Assembly (NCBI GenBank): GCA_024400275.1
Contig: JAKSMY010000076.1
Location: forward strand, 1 to 7,042
Source: Paludibacteraceae bacterium
GTDB lineage: Bacteria; Bacteroidota; Bacteroidia; Bacteroidales; Paludibacteraceae
Reading direction: 5' to 3'
DNA: 7,042 bases
In this document: positions 1 to 5,607 of the stretch, piece after piece
Layout: each line of letters starts with the position of its first letter
Position numbering within the stretch: position 1 is the stretch's first letter
Program-made: the position numbers and the translations under genes
Notes under the pieces: model-generated
What the model saw: the letters and a program-made list of their open reading frames with translations, nothing else
What the model was told of the DNA's origin: nothing
Database searches by the model: none

Positions 1-35
1 ACATTAATAACTTGTTTGAATTGAGATATATCCAT
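1..35 (-). CDS. Start of a leftward gene, cut by the window edge
   Basis: Reading leftward from the ATG at 35-33, the first 11 codons give MDISQFKQVIN, and the frame continues past the window edge. The start is supported by its position: it lies 19 nt downstream of the -7 box of a perfect Bacteroidetes promoter (55-86), the same box-to-start distance as other genes here. Eleven residues are too few to name a family. The short polar N-terminus does not look like a signal peptide. Confidence 0.55.
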   Translation of the reverse strand, partial: MDISQFKQVIN

Positions 36-54
36 ATTTAGAATATTTTGCGTG

Positions 55-86
55 CAAAATTACTATTTTATTTTGAAATGTGCAAA
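55..86 (-). promoter_or_regulatory. Bacteroidetes-type promoter for the gene at the left edge
   Basis: On the minus strand TTTG (86-83), 20 nt, then TAATTTTG (62-55) match the Bacteroidetes sigma-ABfr consensus TTTG-N19..21-TAnnTTTG exactly. The only nearby start downstream is the ATG at 35. Confidence 0.75.
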
Positions 87-130
87 TAATCGGACAAATT
101 TTTAGTGTTTTTATGTATTATGCTACCATT

Positions 131-211
131 TTAATAATATAGGTCATACTTCGAGTTATTCCATTCTTGCGTTTTTCCGCCAACCCATTTGACAAATGGT
201 TTCGCTTTCAT
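131..211 (-). pseudogene. Stub of a Dam-type DNA adenine methylase (N-terminus only)
   Basis: From ATG at 211-209 the frame reads MKAKPFVKWVGGKTQ, then EWNNSKYDLYY and a TAA stop at 133-131, 26 residues in all. The first 15 residues match the N-terminus of Dam/DpnM-type adenine methylases, whose F-x-K-W-x-G-G-K segment helps form the S-adenosylmethionine pocket. Everything else expected of a roughly 270-residue enzyme, including the DPPY catalytic motif, is absent. The last 11 residues were not recognised. They could be the original C-terminus joined by an in-frame internal deletion, or unrelated sequence. The gene keeps its promoter (235-266) and start codon, so a short peptide could still be made, but it cannot methylate DNA. 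The family call rests on one short motif. Confidence 0.6.
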
Positions 212-234
212 TGTTGTGGATATTTTTTCGATTG

Positions 235-266
235 CAAAGATACAACTTTTTTTTGATATACGCAAA
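235..266 (-). promoter_or_regulatory. Bacteroidetes-type promoter of the methylase stub
   Basis: Minus strand TTTG (266-263), 20 nt, TATCTTTG (242-235): a full consensus match. The ATG of the stub lies 23 nt beyond the -7 box. The stretch around the -7 box (an A-run, then GTTGTATCTTTG) is nearly the same as in the folK promoter at 5593-5623. Confidence 0.75.
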
Positions 267-353
267 TTCCCCTGCAAAGGTACTACTTCAACGAATCATT
301 TTGGTGTCGCTTGGTAGATTTTTTTCGTTTTTTCTTGTTTTTTCTACTTTTTG

Positions 354-452
354 TGGAGCATAACGGAATCGTAATAATCGTGCCCTTGTGGCTAAGAATC
401 GTCGACCTCTTCGTTGCGAACGAAACGCTCTAGCCAACTGAGCTAATGCCCC
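354..452 (-). tRNA. tRNA-Ala(CGC)-like gene with an interrupted T arm; possibly a pseudo-tRNA
   Basis: Read from 452 downward the sequence folds as a tRNA. The acceptor GGGGCAT (452-446) pairs with ATGCTCC (361-355). The D arm is GCTC-AGTTGGCTA-GAGC. The anticodon arm is TTTCG-TTCGCAA-CGAAG with anticodon CGC (alanine codon GCG), followed by the normal variable region AGGTC. The third acceptor pair is G3:U70 and the discriminator is A, the classic alanyl-tRNA synthetase identity signals, so anticodon and acceptor agree. CCA is not encoded. The T region is abnormal: GACG and CCGTT can still form four pairs and the loop TACGATT is close to the canonical TTCGATT, but about 25 extra nt separate the 5' stem strand from the loop. 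The total is 99 nt instead of about 74. AATCGT occurs three times here on the plus strand (367-372, 376-381, 397-402), suggesting local duplication. A consensus promoter lies just upstream. Whether it is charged or functional cannot be told. Confidence 0.6.
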
Positions 453-470
453 AATGCAACCTTTGCGACG

Positions 471-502
471 CAAAATTACAAAGAATTTTTGGAATATGCA
501 AA
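471..502 (-). promoter_or_regulatory. Bacteroidetes-type promoter of the tRNA-like gene
   Basis: Minus strand TTTG (502-499), 20 nt, TAATTTTG (478-471) match the consensus exactly. The mature tRNA 5' end (452) is 18 nt beyond the -7 box, so transcription would begin just before it. The -33 box lies inside an inverted repeat (495-521). Confidence 0.75.
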
Positions 503-521
503 TATTTCTGCATTTTGCATA
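495..521. repeat. 8-bp inverted repeat at the operon end and tRNA promoter
   Basis: TATGCAAA (495-502) and TTTGCATA (514-521) are perfect inverted copies separated by 11 nt. They lie 9 nt past the stop codon of the methyltransferase gene. The repeat could act as a weak transcript-end hairpin for the leftward operon, though only an A/T-rich stretch and no clean U-tract follows. Because it contains the -33 TTTG of the tRNA promoter it could also be an operator. Neither role is proven. Confidence 0.4.
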
Positions 522-530
522 GAGATATCC

Positions 531-1865
531 TTAACATCGCTCTGCCAAAAGGAGAACAGGTTTGCCCTTCACGCGTGTACCTATTATATATTGCGTACCA
601 CCGTCGCGAACTTTGAGTTTCTTTTTCAGTTCCTCTGCTCCCATGACATAATTGCGTGTCAGCACGTTAAATTTAGACCGTTCGCTATGCTCACTGATGG
701 AGTATGGAGTATGGACTGCCCTTGTTCCATCAGCGTCAGCGGTCCTTGTTCTATCAGCCGAAGGCGGTCTATTGATGAATCGGTGAATTTTGAAAACTCG
801 TCCCGGAAAATCGTTTATCAGTTGGTCGGACACATACAGATGGGTGTTCACGTCCAATTTATTCAGCCCGTATCGTGCCCCGACCAACTTATACGCCCCT
901 GCCTTCAGTATCGCCGCCCCCGGCTCGTATAGATAACAATTTGTAAATGAGTCAATTTGTAAATTTGTAAATGGGCACGTCGTATTGTTCTCTTCTTCTC
1001 GTGTGAACTCAAACCGCCACCCCTCCGCCACATCTGTAGTTATCATAACGCCCCCCTTATTGAGGGGGCTTGGAGGTGTCACCAATAGCACCTCTTTCAC
1101 CTCGTTCTTGACGGCTACGATATGCACCTGCCAGCCATCGCCTAAACTGTGCAAGGCAGCGGTTATATCCAGCATAGGCGACAACTTAATCATTATCGTG
1201 TCTGCCACATCGCGCATTCGGGGCAATAACTCCAGCACGTTGGGCGTGCAGTCTTCCAGTCGGAACACTTTGCCGCCGTTTTTGTCTCTCCTTGCCGGGT
1301 CGATGTAGATAGTGGAAAGATAGCGTTTAGACCGTTCGCTATGCTCACTGATGGAGTATGGAGTATGGACTGCCCTTGTTCCATCAGCGTCAGCGGTCCT
1401 TGTTCTATCAGCCGAAGGCGGTCTATTGAGAAATTCTTCTGCCGTGGTGTTATGTACGGTCACTTTTGATGGCAGGTTATGTCGCGCCAAGGCGCAAAGT
1501 TCGGCATTTTGCTCCACATAATCCACCGTCTCAAATTTCTCACCCATGAAATACGTATCCACCCCCGCTCCGCCGGTTAGGTCAATCAAACCGTGCATTG
1601 TGCATTGTGAACCGTCAACCAATATTTGTGCTTTGTACCTCGCGGTTGCCTCACTCGAACACTGCTCGCAACTAATTCTCGGCGGATACCACCAACTCCC
1701 TGTGGCAAACGTTGGCAACTTATCCTTCGTCCTCTGCCATCCTTCTATCTGTTGCAGGAAAAAACGCCAGTCCTCGTCTGTCAGTTCGGCAAAACGAGAA
1801 CGATGCAGGGCAAGGTCTTCCACCCTGTCCTGCAAATGTGCTTGTATTAAATCTTGACTTACCAA
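531..1865 (-). CDS. THUMP-like class I SAM-dependent methyltransferase (PG_1098 family), carrying repeat insertions
   Basis: The 444-residue product is a Rossmann-fold methyltransferase. It shows SAM motif I DLTGGAGVD (95-103), an acidic motif II in DYVEQN (115-120) and a motif IV IYIDPARRD (186-194). The ending (about 400-444, with EELKKKLKVRDGG) matches the THUMP-like C-terminal domain of the Bacteroidetes PG_1098 family. A nucleic-acid substrate is plausible, but the target is not known. The start is TTG at 1865: no in-frame ATG lies before motif I, and the N-terminus from there fits the family. The frame follows the upstream lipoprotein's TAA by 15 nt, in the same frame, with no Shine-Dalgarno site. 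Residues 147-180 and 365-398 are the same 34-residue peptide, encoded by two identical 104-bp repeats. TPPSPLNK (263-270) is a second repeat type, and short tandem repeats add residues near 87-92 and 298-308. The protein is therefore longer than I expect for the family, but the catalytic motifs are intact. It is the last gene of the leftward cluster. Confidence 0.88.
   Translation of the reverse strand: MVSQDLIQAHLQDRVEDLALHRSRFAELTDEDWRFFLQQIEGWQRTKDKLPTFATGSWWYPPRISCEQCSSEATARYKAQILVDGSQCTMHGLIDLTGGAGVDTYFMGEKFETVDYVEQNAELCALARHNLPSKVTVHNTTAEEFLNRPPSADRTRTADADGTRAVHTPYSISEHSERSKRYLSTIYIDPARRDKNGGKVFRLEDCTPNVLELLPRMRDVADTIMIKLSPMLDITAALHSLGDGWQVHIVAVKNEVKEVLLVTPPSPLNKGGVMITTDVAEGWRFEFTREEENNTTCPFTNLQIDSFTNCYLYEPGAAILKAGAYKLVGARYGLNKLDVNTHLYVSDQLINDFPGRVFKIHRFINRPPSADRTRTADADGTRAVHTPYSISEHSERSKFNVLTRNYVMGAEELKKKLKVRDGGTQYIIGTRVKGKPVLLLAERC
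672..775 (-). repeat. Palindromic element copy 1, in frame in the methyltransferase
   Basis: These 104 bp are identical to 1326-1429. The core (674-771) ends in 7-bp terminal inverted repeats, TAGACCG and CGGTCTA. On the coding strand it contains two tandem variants of a unit that begins ACCGC and ends GAACAAGG, then CCATACT twice, then a right arm CATCAGTGAGC...GCGAACGGTCT that is partly complementary to the left arm. The copy encodes residues 365-398 of the methyltransferase, ending YSISEHSERSK, just before the THUMP-like domain. No transposase is present, so this resembles a MITE or REP-like element. Confidence 0.85.
943..976. repeat. Short A/T-rich tandem repeat inside the methyltransferase
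   Basis: The octamer-like unit ATTTGTAA occurs three times in 34 bp of plus strand, the last two in tandem. In the methyltransferase frame it gives two FTN tripeptides (residues 299-301 and 307-309) just before the conserved YLYEPGAAILKAG segment. It looks like a small expansion by replication slippage in a surface loop. Confidence 0.55.
1051..1080. repeat. GC-rich hairpin repeat, copy A (methyltransferase)
   Basis: The plus strand reads CCCCCTTATTGAGGGGG, a 6-bp hairpin with a 5-nt loop, followed by CTTGGAGGTGTC. It is read from the minus strand as TPPSPLNKGG (residues 263-272). The same repeat occurs at 2779-2809, 3711-3741 and 6021-6049. Confidence 0.8.
1326..1429 (-). repeat. Palindromic element copy 2, in frame in the methyltransferase
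   Basis: This is base-for-base identical to 672-775 over 104 bp, in the same orientation and, being 654 bp (218 codons) away, in the same reading frame. It encodes residues 147-180, between the TAEEFL segment and the strand leading to motif IV IYIDPARRD. This would be a loop of the Rossmann fold. The complete identity implies recent duplication or gene conversion. Confidence 0.88.
1593..1613. repeat. Short tandem repeat GTGCATT inside the methyltransferase
   Basis: GTGCATT occurs twice in tandem, then GTGAACCG follows. In frame it gives SQCTMH (residues 86-91), directly before the conserved strand LIDLTGGAGVD. It is likely a tolerated low-complexity insertion that lengthens the turn ahead of the SAM-binding loop. 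Confidence 0.4.
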
Positions 1866-1880
1866 GTTAGTTGCAAAGTC

Positions 1881-2345
1881 TTACCACTGGATAACAATAC
1901 GGAACTCTTGTGCCGGAGGGTCAAACTCAGTGGTTGTATCGTATGCAAAATCTGAGGCGCGATATTGAAATTCCACCCATCCACGACCGAATTCATAGTC
2001 GTAAGCCTCCGTATAGGTATATCCACCATCTTCATACAATGCTTTATGGCGAATAAAGGGCAATTGGCGTTGATAATAACCGAAATTTTTTGGATCGGGT
2101 AAATAGATATAAGCGTTTATTAAGCCGTTCAACCAAACCCATTCTGTCATTTCCGGTACTTCAGTGCATAGGTATCTGAAATAGTTGCCTTGAGGGGATT
2201 CTGTAAACTCCCAATCTTCTGCCTGAACTGTTACATCAAAGACGCTCCACTCTACATTCATGCCCGGGTCGCCTTTTTCGCCCTTGCAACTGGTTAAACT
2301 CAAGGCGACAACCATCGTTGCCAACATAAATACATACTTTTTCAT
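1881..2345 (-). CDS. Small lipoprotein with a collagen-like GEKGDPG motif
   Basis: From the ATG at 2345 the product has 154 residues. It opens with a lipoprotein signal: MKK, a hydrophobic stretch, then the lipobox LTSC, so Cys-20 should be lipidated and the protein anchored in the envelope. Right after the cysteine comes KGEKGDPG, two Gly-X-Y triplets like the short collagen-like tails common just behind the lipobox in Bacteroidetes lipoproteins. The rest is rich in aromatic and acidic residues (DVTVQAEDWEF, then predicted strands, ending EFRIVIQW). This is the layout of a widespread family of unknown function in this phylum. An upstream in-frame TTG (2363) would add six residues before MKK and spoil the signal peptide. 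The gene follows mutS2 by 64 nt with no recognisable promoter between, so it is probably co-transcribed, and its TAA lies 15 nt before the methyltransferase start. Confidence 0.8.
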   Translation of the reverse strand: MKKYVFMLATMVVALSLTSCKGEKGDPGMNVEWSVFDVTVQAEDWEFTESPQGNYFRYLCTEVPEMTEWVWLNGLINAYIYLPDPKNFGYYQRQLPFIRHKALYEDGGYTYTEAYDYEFGRGWVEFQYRASDFAYDTTTEFDPPAQEFRIVIQW

Positions 2346-2358
2346 ACTATTTAAATTT

Positions 2359-2396
2359 ATCAATTCATCATTTCATCAATTCATCATTCCATCAAT
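2359..2396. repeat. 16-bp tandem repeat between mutS2 and the lipoprotein gene
   Basis: The 16-bp unit ATCAATTCATCATTTC (2359-2374) is followed by a copy with one change (2375-2390) and a partial third (ATCAAT, 2391-2396). It fills most of the 64-nt gap and therefore the leader of the lipoprotein. Repeat number may vary between strains. Confidence 0.75.
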
Positions 2397-2411
2397 AGCC
2401 GCTTTGCGGCT
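2397..2411. other. Small perfect hairpin across the mutS2 stop codon
   Basis: AGCCGC (2397-2402) and GCGGCT (2406-2411) pair perfectly around a 3-nt loop, and the right arm includes two bases of the mutS2 TAG stop. No U-tract follows in the leftward transcript, so it is not a canonical terminator. It could protect the upstream mRNA end or lessen read-through into the lipoprotein gene. Confidence 0.5.
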
Positions 2412-4752
2412 AAATCTCCACTATCGTAAATCCTGCGCCGCCATGGTTGACATCTCCTTCGTAGAAGTCTTGAATACGGTTTTGCTTCTTCAGCCGTTGC
2501 AGGTAGTCGCGTGTCAGTTGTTTGAGTGCTCCTGTTCCTGTGCCGTGCAGAATAGAAATCTCTCCGGCATTGACCATAATGGCTGAATCCATATAGGCAA
2601 TCAGTTGTTCCTGCGCTTCGTCTATACGCAGTCCTCGCATGTCCAACTCGCGTTGAAACGCCAACTTGGCACGCCGGATTGTATTTACCACGGAGGGCTG
2701 TGAAGACGGCAGCGATTTGCTTATGCCCTTCAGGTCCCTGAAATCATGCAGCACCGCATCCTTCTTCCCTTTTACATTCCCCTTACTGAGGGGGCTTGGG
2801 GGGGTCCCCACTTTCGCCTTCATACTCTCCACTTTTCCTCTTGCCTTGCGGGTACGTTCTTTGTCGGCTTTGCTCTCTTTTATCTCGCGAATGGTGCGTT
2901 CGATGGTGGCGTTACTTTGTTGTAACAAATTCTGTGCCTCTTCTTTGGCTTCGGCAATTATTTCGCGTTTTTTTGCTTTCAGCCCGGCTATTTCCTGTTC
3001 ATAGAAGGTGATTTTTTCTTCCAGATGTTTCTCTTTCTGCCGGATATTCTGCCGTTTGTTCTCCCAATAACGTTTATCGCGCGCTATGTCTTGCAACTGT
3101 TTGTCGTAGTCGATATGTTCAGTGCCGACTAAATCAATGGCCTGTTGCACAATACGTTCCGGCAGTCCTGTCTGACGGGCTATCTCGATGGCAAAACTGC
3201 TGCCTGCCTGACCTACGCTTAACTGAAAAAGCGGTTTGAGAGCCCCTCGGTCGTATAGCATGGCTCCGTTGATGAGCCCTTCGGTCTGTTCGGCGAGGTG
3301 CTTGAGGTTGGTGTAGTGGGTAGTGACAATCCCGATGGCTTGCTGATTGTTGAAATCTGAAAGCAACGCCTCTGCCAATGCCCCGCCGATGGCAGGCTCC
3401 GTGCCAGAACCGAACTCGTCAATCAGGAATAGGGTGTGGTGGTCGGCATGTTGGACGAAGTACTTCATATTACGCAGGTGGGACGAGTAGGTACTCAAAT
3501 CGTCGGCTATACTTTGTTCATCGCCTATGTCCAATAATATCTGCTGGAAGATTCCCAACACACTGTTTTCCTCCACCGGCACCAGCAGTCCGCATTGCAG
3601 CATGTATTGAATCAGTCCTACGGTCTTCAGACACACCGACTTACCGCCTGCATTCGGACCGGATATAACAAGTATGCGGTTCCCCGCTTCATCGCCTCCC
3701 TTACTATCCTCCCCCTTATTGAGGGGGACGGGGGGTGTTCCCGATTCCCCGAGTCGAAGACTGAGTGGCACCACTTCGCGCCCTTCCTCGATAAATCGCA
3801 GATACAAAACAGGGTGCCGGGCACCACGAACGTTTATAACGGGTGCATCTTGCATCTCCGGTGCGATGGCGTGCAAGGCACGTCCCAATTCGGCTTTGGC
3901 ACCTAAAAAATCAATATGAGCCAAGTAACTCTCGGTTTGCAGAATGGCCGGTATAAAAGGACGTATTTGGTTGGTCAGTTCAATCAATATACGTGCCCGT
4001 TCGCGCTTCTCTTCTCCTTCCAAGGAACGAATACGGTTGTTCGCCTCAACCACTTCGGCAGGCTCAATATAGACGGTCTTGCCTGTTGCACTCTCGTCGT
4101 GTACGATACCGCCTATTTTCTTTTTTATTCCGGGTGGAATAGGCAGTACCAGTCGTCCTTCACGCAGGGTGGGGGTAGCATCTTTGTCTATCAAACCTTC
4201 CGACTGTGCTTTTCTTAATATACCGTTGATGGTGCGCGACACAGAACCTTGTGCTTGGTTCAACTCACGCCTGATACGTGCCAGTTCGGGCGAGGCATTA
4301 TCGCGCATTTGACCGAAGGGATCAATGATCTTGTCTATACGGGTCTTTAACGGGGGTAGAACGGGAGTAGAGGCTATGGTTAAGGTACTCAGGAGAGGGA
4401 AACGTGTGCTGTCCAGATGAGAGAAAAACTGCTCCAATTCGATGGCATAACCGATGGTCTGCCGCAGTTGGTGCAACTCCTCTTCGTCCAGAAACAGCCC
4501 TTCTATACGGATACGGGCGAGGTTCTCGCGCAGGTCGTTGATGTTGCCGCGTGGGAACGCCAACGAAGCGTCTTCACGAACGTGCAACATCTCCTGTGTC
4601 TCTTGCAGCAGATGATTTATCGTGTCGTAATCCGTCAGAAAGGACATGGCATCTACCTGTTCGCGTCCCAACGAGGACGAACAGTAGCGGCTTAGTCGCT
4701 CGCGCAGGACATTCATGTCCAGTTTCTTCTCTATATTCTCCGGATAGTTCAT
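2410..4752 (-). CDS. mutS2: MutS2 family ATPase with Smr domain
   Basis: The 780-residue product, near the family's usual length, has the full MutS2 layout. A MutS core (about 1-330) is followed by the ATPase with Walker A GPNAGGKS (365-372), Walker B LFLIDEF (Asp-445, Glu-446) and switch His-479 in TTHY. Then come a charged coiled coil (about 548-647) and a C-terminal Smr domain with LDMRG (703-707) and HGTGTG (His-736). It lacks the mismatch-recognition domain of MutS. In the family, MutS2 limits recombination in some bacteria and splits collided ribosomes in Bacillus; which applies here is not known. The ATG at 4752 overlaps the DUF721 stop as ATGA, indicating translational coupling. Two GC-rich repeats are read in frame: TPPVPLNKG at about 339-348, just ahead of the ILVISGPNAGGKS strand, and TPPSPLSKG at about 648-658, in the linker between coiled coil and Smr domain. 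Both fall outside conserved blocks. Confidence 0.95.
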   Translation of the reverse strand: MNYPENIEKKLDMNVLRERLSRYCSSSLGREQVDAMSFLTDYDTINHLLQETQEMLHVREDASLAFPRGNINDLRENLARIRIEGLFLDEEELHQLRQTIGYAIELEQFFSHLDSTRFPLLSTLTIASTPVLPPLKTRIDKIIDPFGQMRDNASPELARIRRELNQAQGSVSRTINGILRKAQSEGLIDKDATPTLREGRLVLPIPPGIKKKIGGIVHDESATGKTVYIEPAEVVEANNRIRSLEGEEKRERARILIELTNQIRPFIPAILQTESYLAHIDFLGAKAELGRALHAIAPEMQDAPVINVRGARHPVLYLRFIEEGREVVPLSLRLGESGTPPVPLNKGEDSKGGDEAGNRILVISGPNAGGKSVCLKTVGLIQYMLQCGLLVPVEENSVLGIFQQILLDIGDEQSIADDLSTYSSHLRNMKYFVQHADHHTLFLIDEFGSGTEPAIGGALAEALLSDFNNQQAIGIVTTHYTNLKHLAEQTEGLINGAMLYDRGALKPLFQLSVGQAGSSFAIEIARQTGLPERIVQQAIDLVGTEHIDYDKQLQDIARDKRYWENKRQNIRQKEKHLEEKITFYEQEIAGLKAKKREIIAEAKEEAQNLLQQSNATIERTIREIKESKADKERTRKARGKVESMKAKVGTPPSPLSKGNVKGKKDAVLHDFRDLKGISKSLPSSQPSVVNTIRRAKLAFQRELDMRGLRIDEAQEQLIAYMDSAIMVNAGEISILHGTGTGALKQLTRDYLQRLKKQNRIQDFYEGDVNHGGAGFTIVEI
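2779..2809. repeat. GC-rich hairpin repeat, copy B (mutS2 linker)
   Basis: The plus strand reads CCCCTTACTGAGGGG and continues into a G-rich arm ending GTCCCC. It is translated from the minus strand as TPPSPLSKG in the MutS2 linker ahead of the Smr domain. The orientation relative to the coding strand is the same as in copies A and C. Confidence 0.8.
3711..3741. repeat. GC-rich hairpin repeat, copy C (mutS2, before Walker A)
   Basis: The plus strand hairpin CCCCCTTATTGAGGGGG is followed by ACGGGGGGTGTTCCC. It is read from the minus strand as GTPPVPLNKG, inside a roughly 20-residue stretch between VVPLSLRLG and NRILVISGPNAGGKS. MutS2 relatives normally have only a short turn at this place, so most of the stretch is probably inserted. 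Confidence 0.8.
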
Positions 4753-5033
4753 TTCAAGCGAATATCTTTTATGACGGTTGCTCCTACGGCATCATTCAGT
4801 TTATGGATAAGGGCGGTGCGGCATTCGAATAGTTGCTGTCGTAGAGCAGCGGAACGTATCTGCACGAACAGAACTTGGTTCTTGATTTCTATTTTTCCGG
4901 TCAGTCGTGCCACTTGTGGTCCCATTACCTGTGGCCATAGTTCAATCAGTTGGTCCCCCAACATCTGTTGCTCCATGCCGTTTTCCCGGAAGAAAGCCGC
5001 CAGTATGTCTCCTATTTTCTCTGCCTTGCCCAT
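4749..5033 (-). CDS. DUF721 (DciA-like) protein
   Basis: The 94-residue product matches the short Bacteroidetes form of DUF721. A helical N-terminus (IGDILAAFFRENGMEQQM) is followed by the conserved LWPQVMGPQVARLT block (about 32-45) and a beta/alpha end (IKNQVLFVQIRSAALRQQL, then LNDAVGATVIKDIRLK). DciA, the best-known DUF721 member, loads or helps the replicative helicase DnaB in bacteria that lack DnaC/DnaI. A replication role is therefore reasonable here but is inferred from the family alone. ATG at 5033 is preferred to the adjoining in-frame TTG at 5036. The gene begins 7 nt after the glucosaminidase stop and ends in the ATGA overlap with mutS2, so the three are surely one transcript. 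Confidence 0.85.
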   Translation of the reverse strand: MGKAEKIGDILAAFFRENGMEQQMLGDQLIELWPQVMGPQVARLTGKIEIKNQVLFVQIRSAALRQQLFECRTALIHKLNDAVGATVIKDIRLK

Positions 5034-5040
5034 CAATCCG

Positions 5041-5556
5041 TTACCTCAACCTGTTGAGGTTGTATCGTTCAATGATGTCAATCAGTTTCTGTGGATATTT
5101 AGGGTCGGTGGCATAACCGCATTGGCGGAGTGTGCGTGCCCAACCTTTGTAGTCTTTCTTGCCTAATTCAAACAGGGGGGCATAACGTTTACGGTTCTTG
5201 AGAAAGAGCGAGTGGTCTATGAACGAATCTTCCGGTTCGTAGTATTTGCGGAAGCACTCGTTGGCTGCATCGTCGTCGTGGTTGTAGGTCTCCCAACGCC
5301 AATCGGAAGTACATTTAATGCCGAAGTGGTTGTTGGCATTTATTGCCAGTTCACTTTTACCTGCACTGGATTCCAGCAGGGCTTGTGCCATAGTGATGGC
5401 TGCCGGTATGCCGTATTCGTCTTCCTGTTGAAGCACTATTTCCTTGTACTGTTCGATATAGGCGATATAGTCGTCATCAGTTGTTCCGCCTGTCTGTTGG
5501 GCAGAAAGAGTGTGTGTACAGCACAAAATGAATAATAAAAGTCCCATTTTTCGCAT
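5041..5556 (-). CDS. Exported glucosaminidase-domain peptidoglycan hydrolase
   Basis: From ATG at 5556 the product has 171 residues. A signal peptide (MRKMGLLLFILCCTHTLSA, cleavage near residue 19) is followed by a single glucosaminidase domain of the FlgJ/LytD type. The conserved helix ITMAQALLESSAGKS holds the likely catalytic Glu-62, followed by NNHFGIKC and, near the end, GWARTLRQCGYATDPKYPQKL. Such enzymes cleave the N-acetylglucosaminyl bond of peptidoglycan in the periplasm. Many Bacteroidales relatives carry C-terminal LysM cell-wall-binding repeats; this one stops right after the catalytic domain. The frame is open for 30 codons further upstream, but those codons run through the promoter (5576-5607), so the ATG at 5556, 19 nt past the -7 box, is the start. 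It is the first gene of the leftward operon. Confidence 0.9.
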   Translation of the reverse strand: MRKMGLLLFILCCTHTLSAQQTGGTTDDDYIAYIEQYKEIVLQQEDEYGIPAAITMAQALLESSAGKSELAINANNHFGIKCTSDWRWETYNHDDDAANECFRKYYEPEDSFIDHSLFLKNRKRYAPLFELGKKDYKGWARTLRQCGYATDPKYPQKLIDIIERYNLNRLR

Positions 5557-5575
5557 AATAAATAAATTTTGCCTG

Positions 5576-5607
5576 CAAAGGTATAAAAAAAATTTCATAT
5601 TTGCAAA
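5576..5607 (-). promoter_or_regulatory. Promoter of the glucosaminidase-DUF721-mutS2 operon
   Basis: Minus strand TTTG (5607-5604), 20 nt, TACCTTTG (5583-5576) match the Bacteroidetes consensus exactly. It overlaps the rightward folK promoter by about 15 bp, so RNA polymerase should not be able to occupy both at once. Confidence 0.85.

Noticed and set aside
275..282. TACCTTTG on the minus strand as another promoter
   Set aside because: No TTTG or near match lies 19-21 nt upstream of it, unlike the promoter at 235-266.
288..473. 61-codon open frame on the minus strand
   Set aside because: It runs through the tRNA-like gene and its flanks, is rich in Arg from structural RNA sequence, and shows no protein family.
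489..932. 147-codon open frame on the plus strand
   Set aside because: It lies opposite the C-terminal part of the methyltransferase and has no recognisable domain; it is a shadow of that gene.
672..1429. CRISPR array or insertion sequence
   Set aside because: Only two long identical copies 654 bp apart with gene sequence between them, no spacers, and no transposase gene.
1051..3741. GC-rich hairpins as intrinsic terminators
   Set aside because: They lie inside open reading frames and lack a following U-tract in the direction of transcription.
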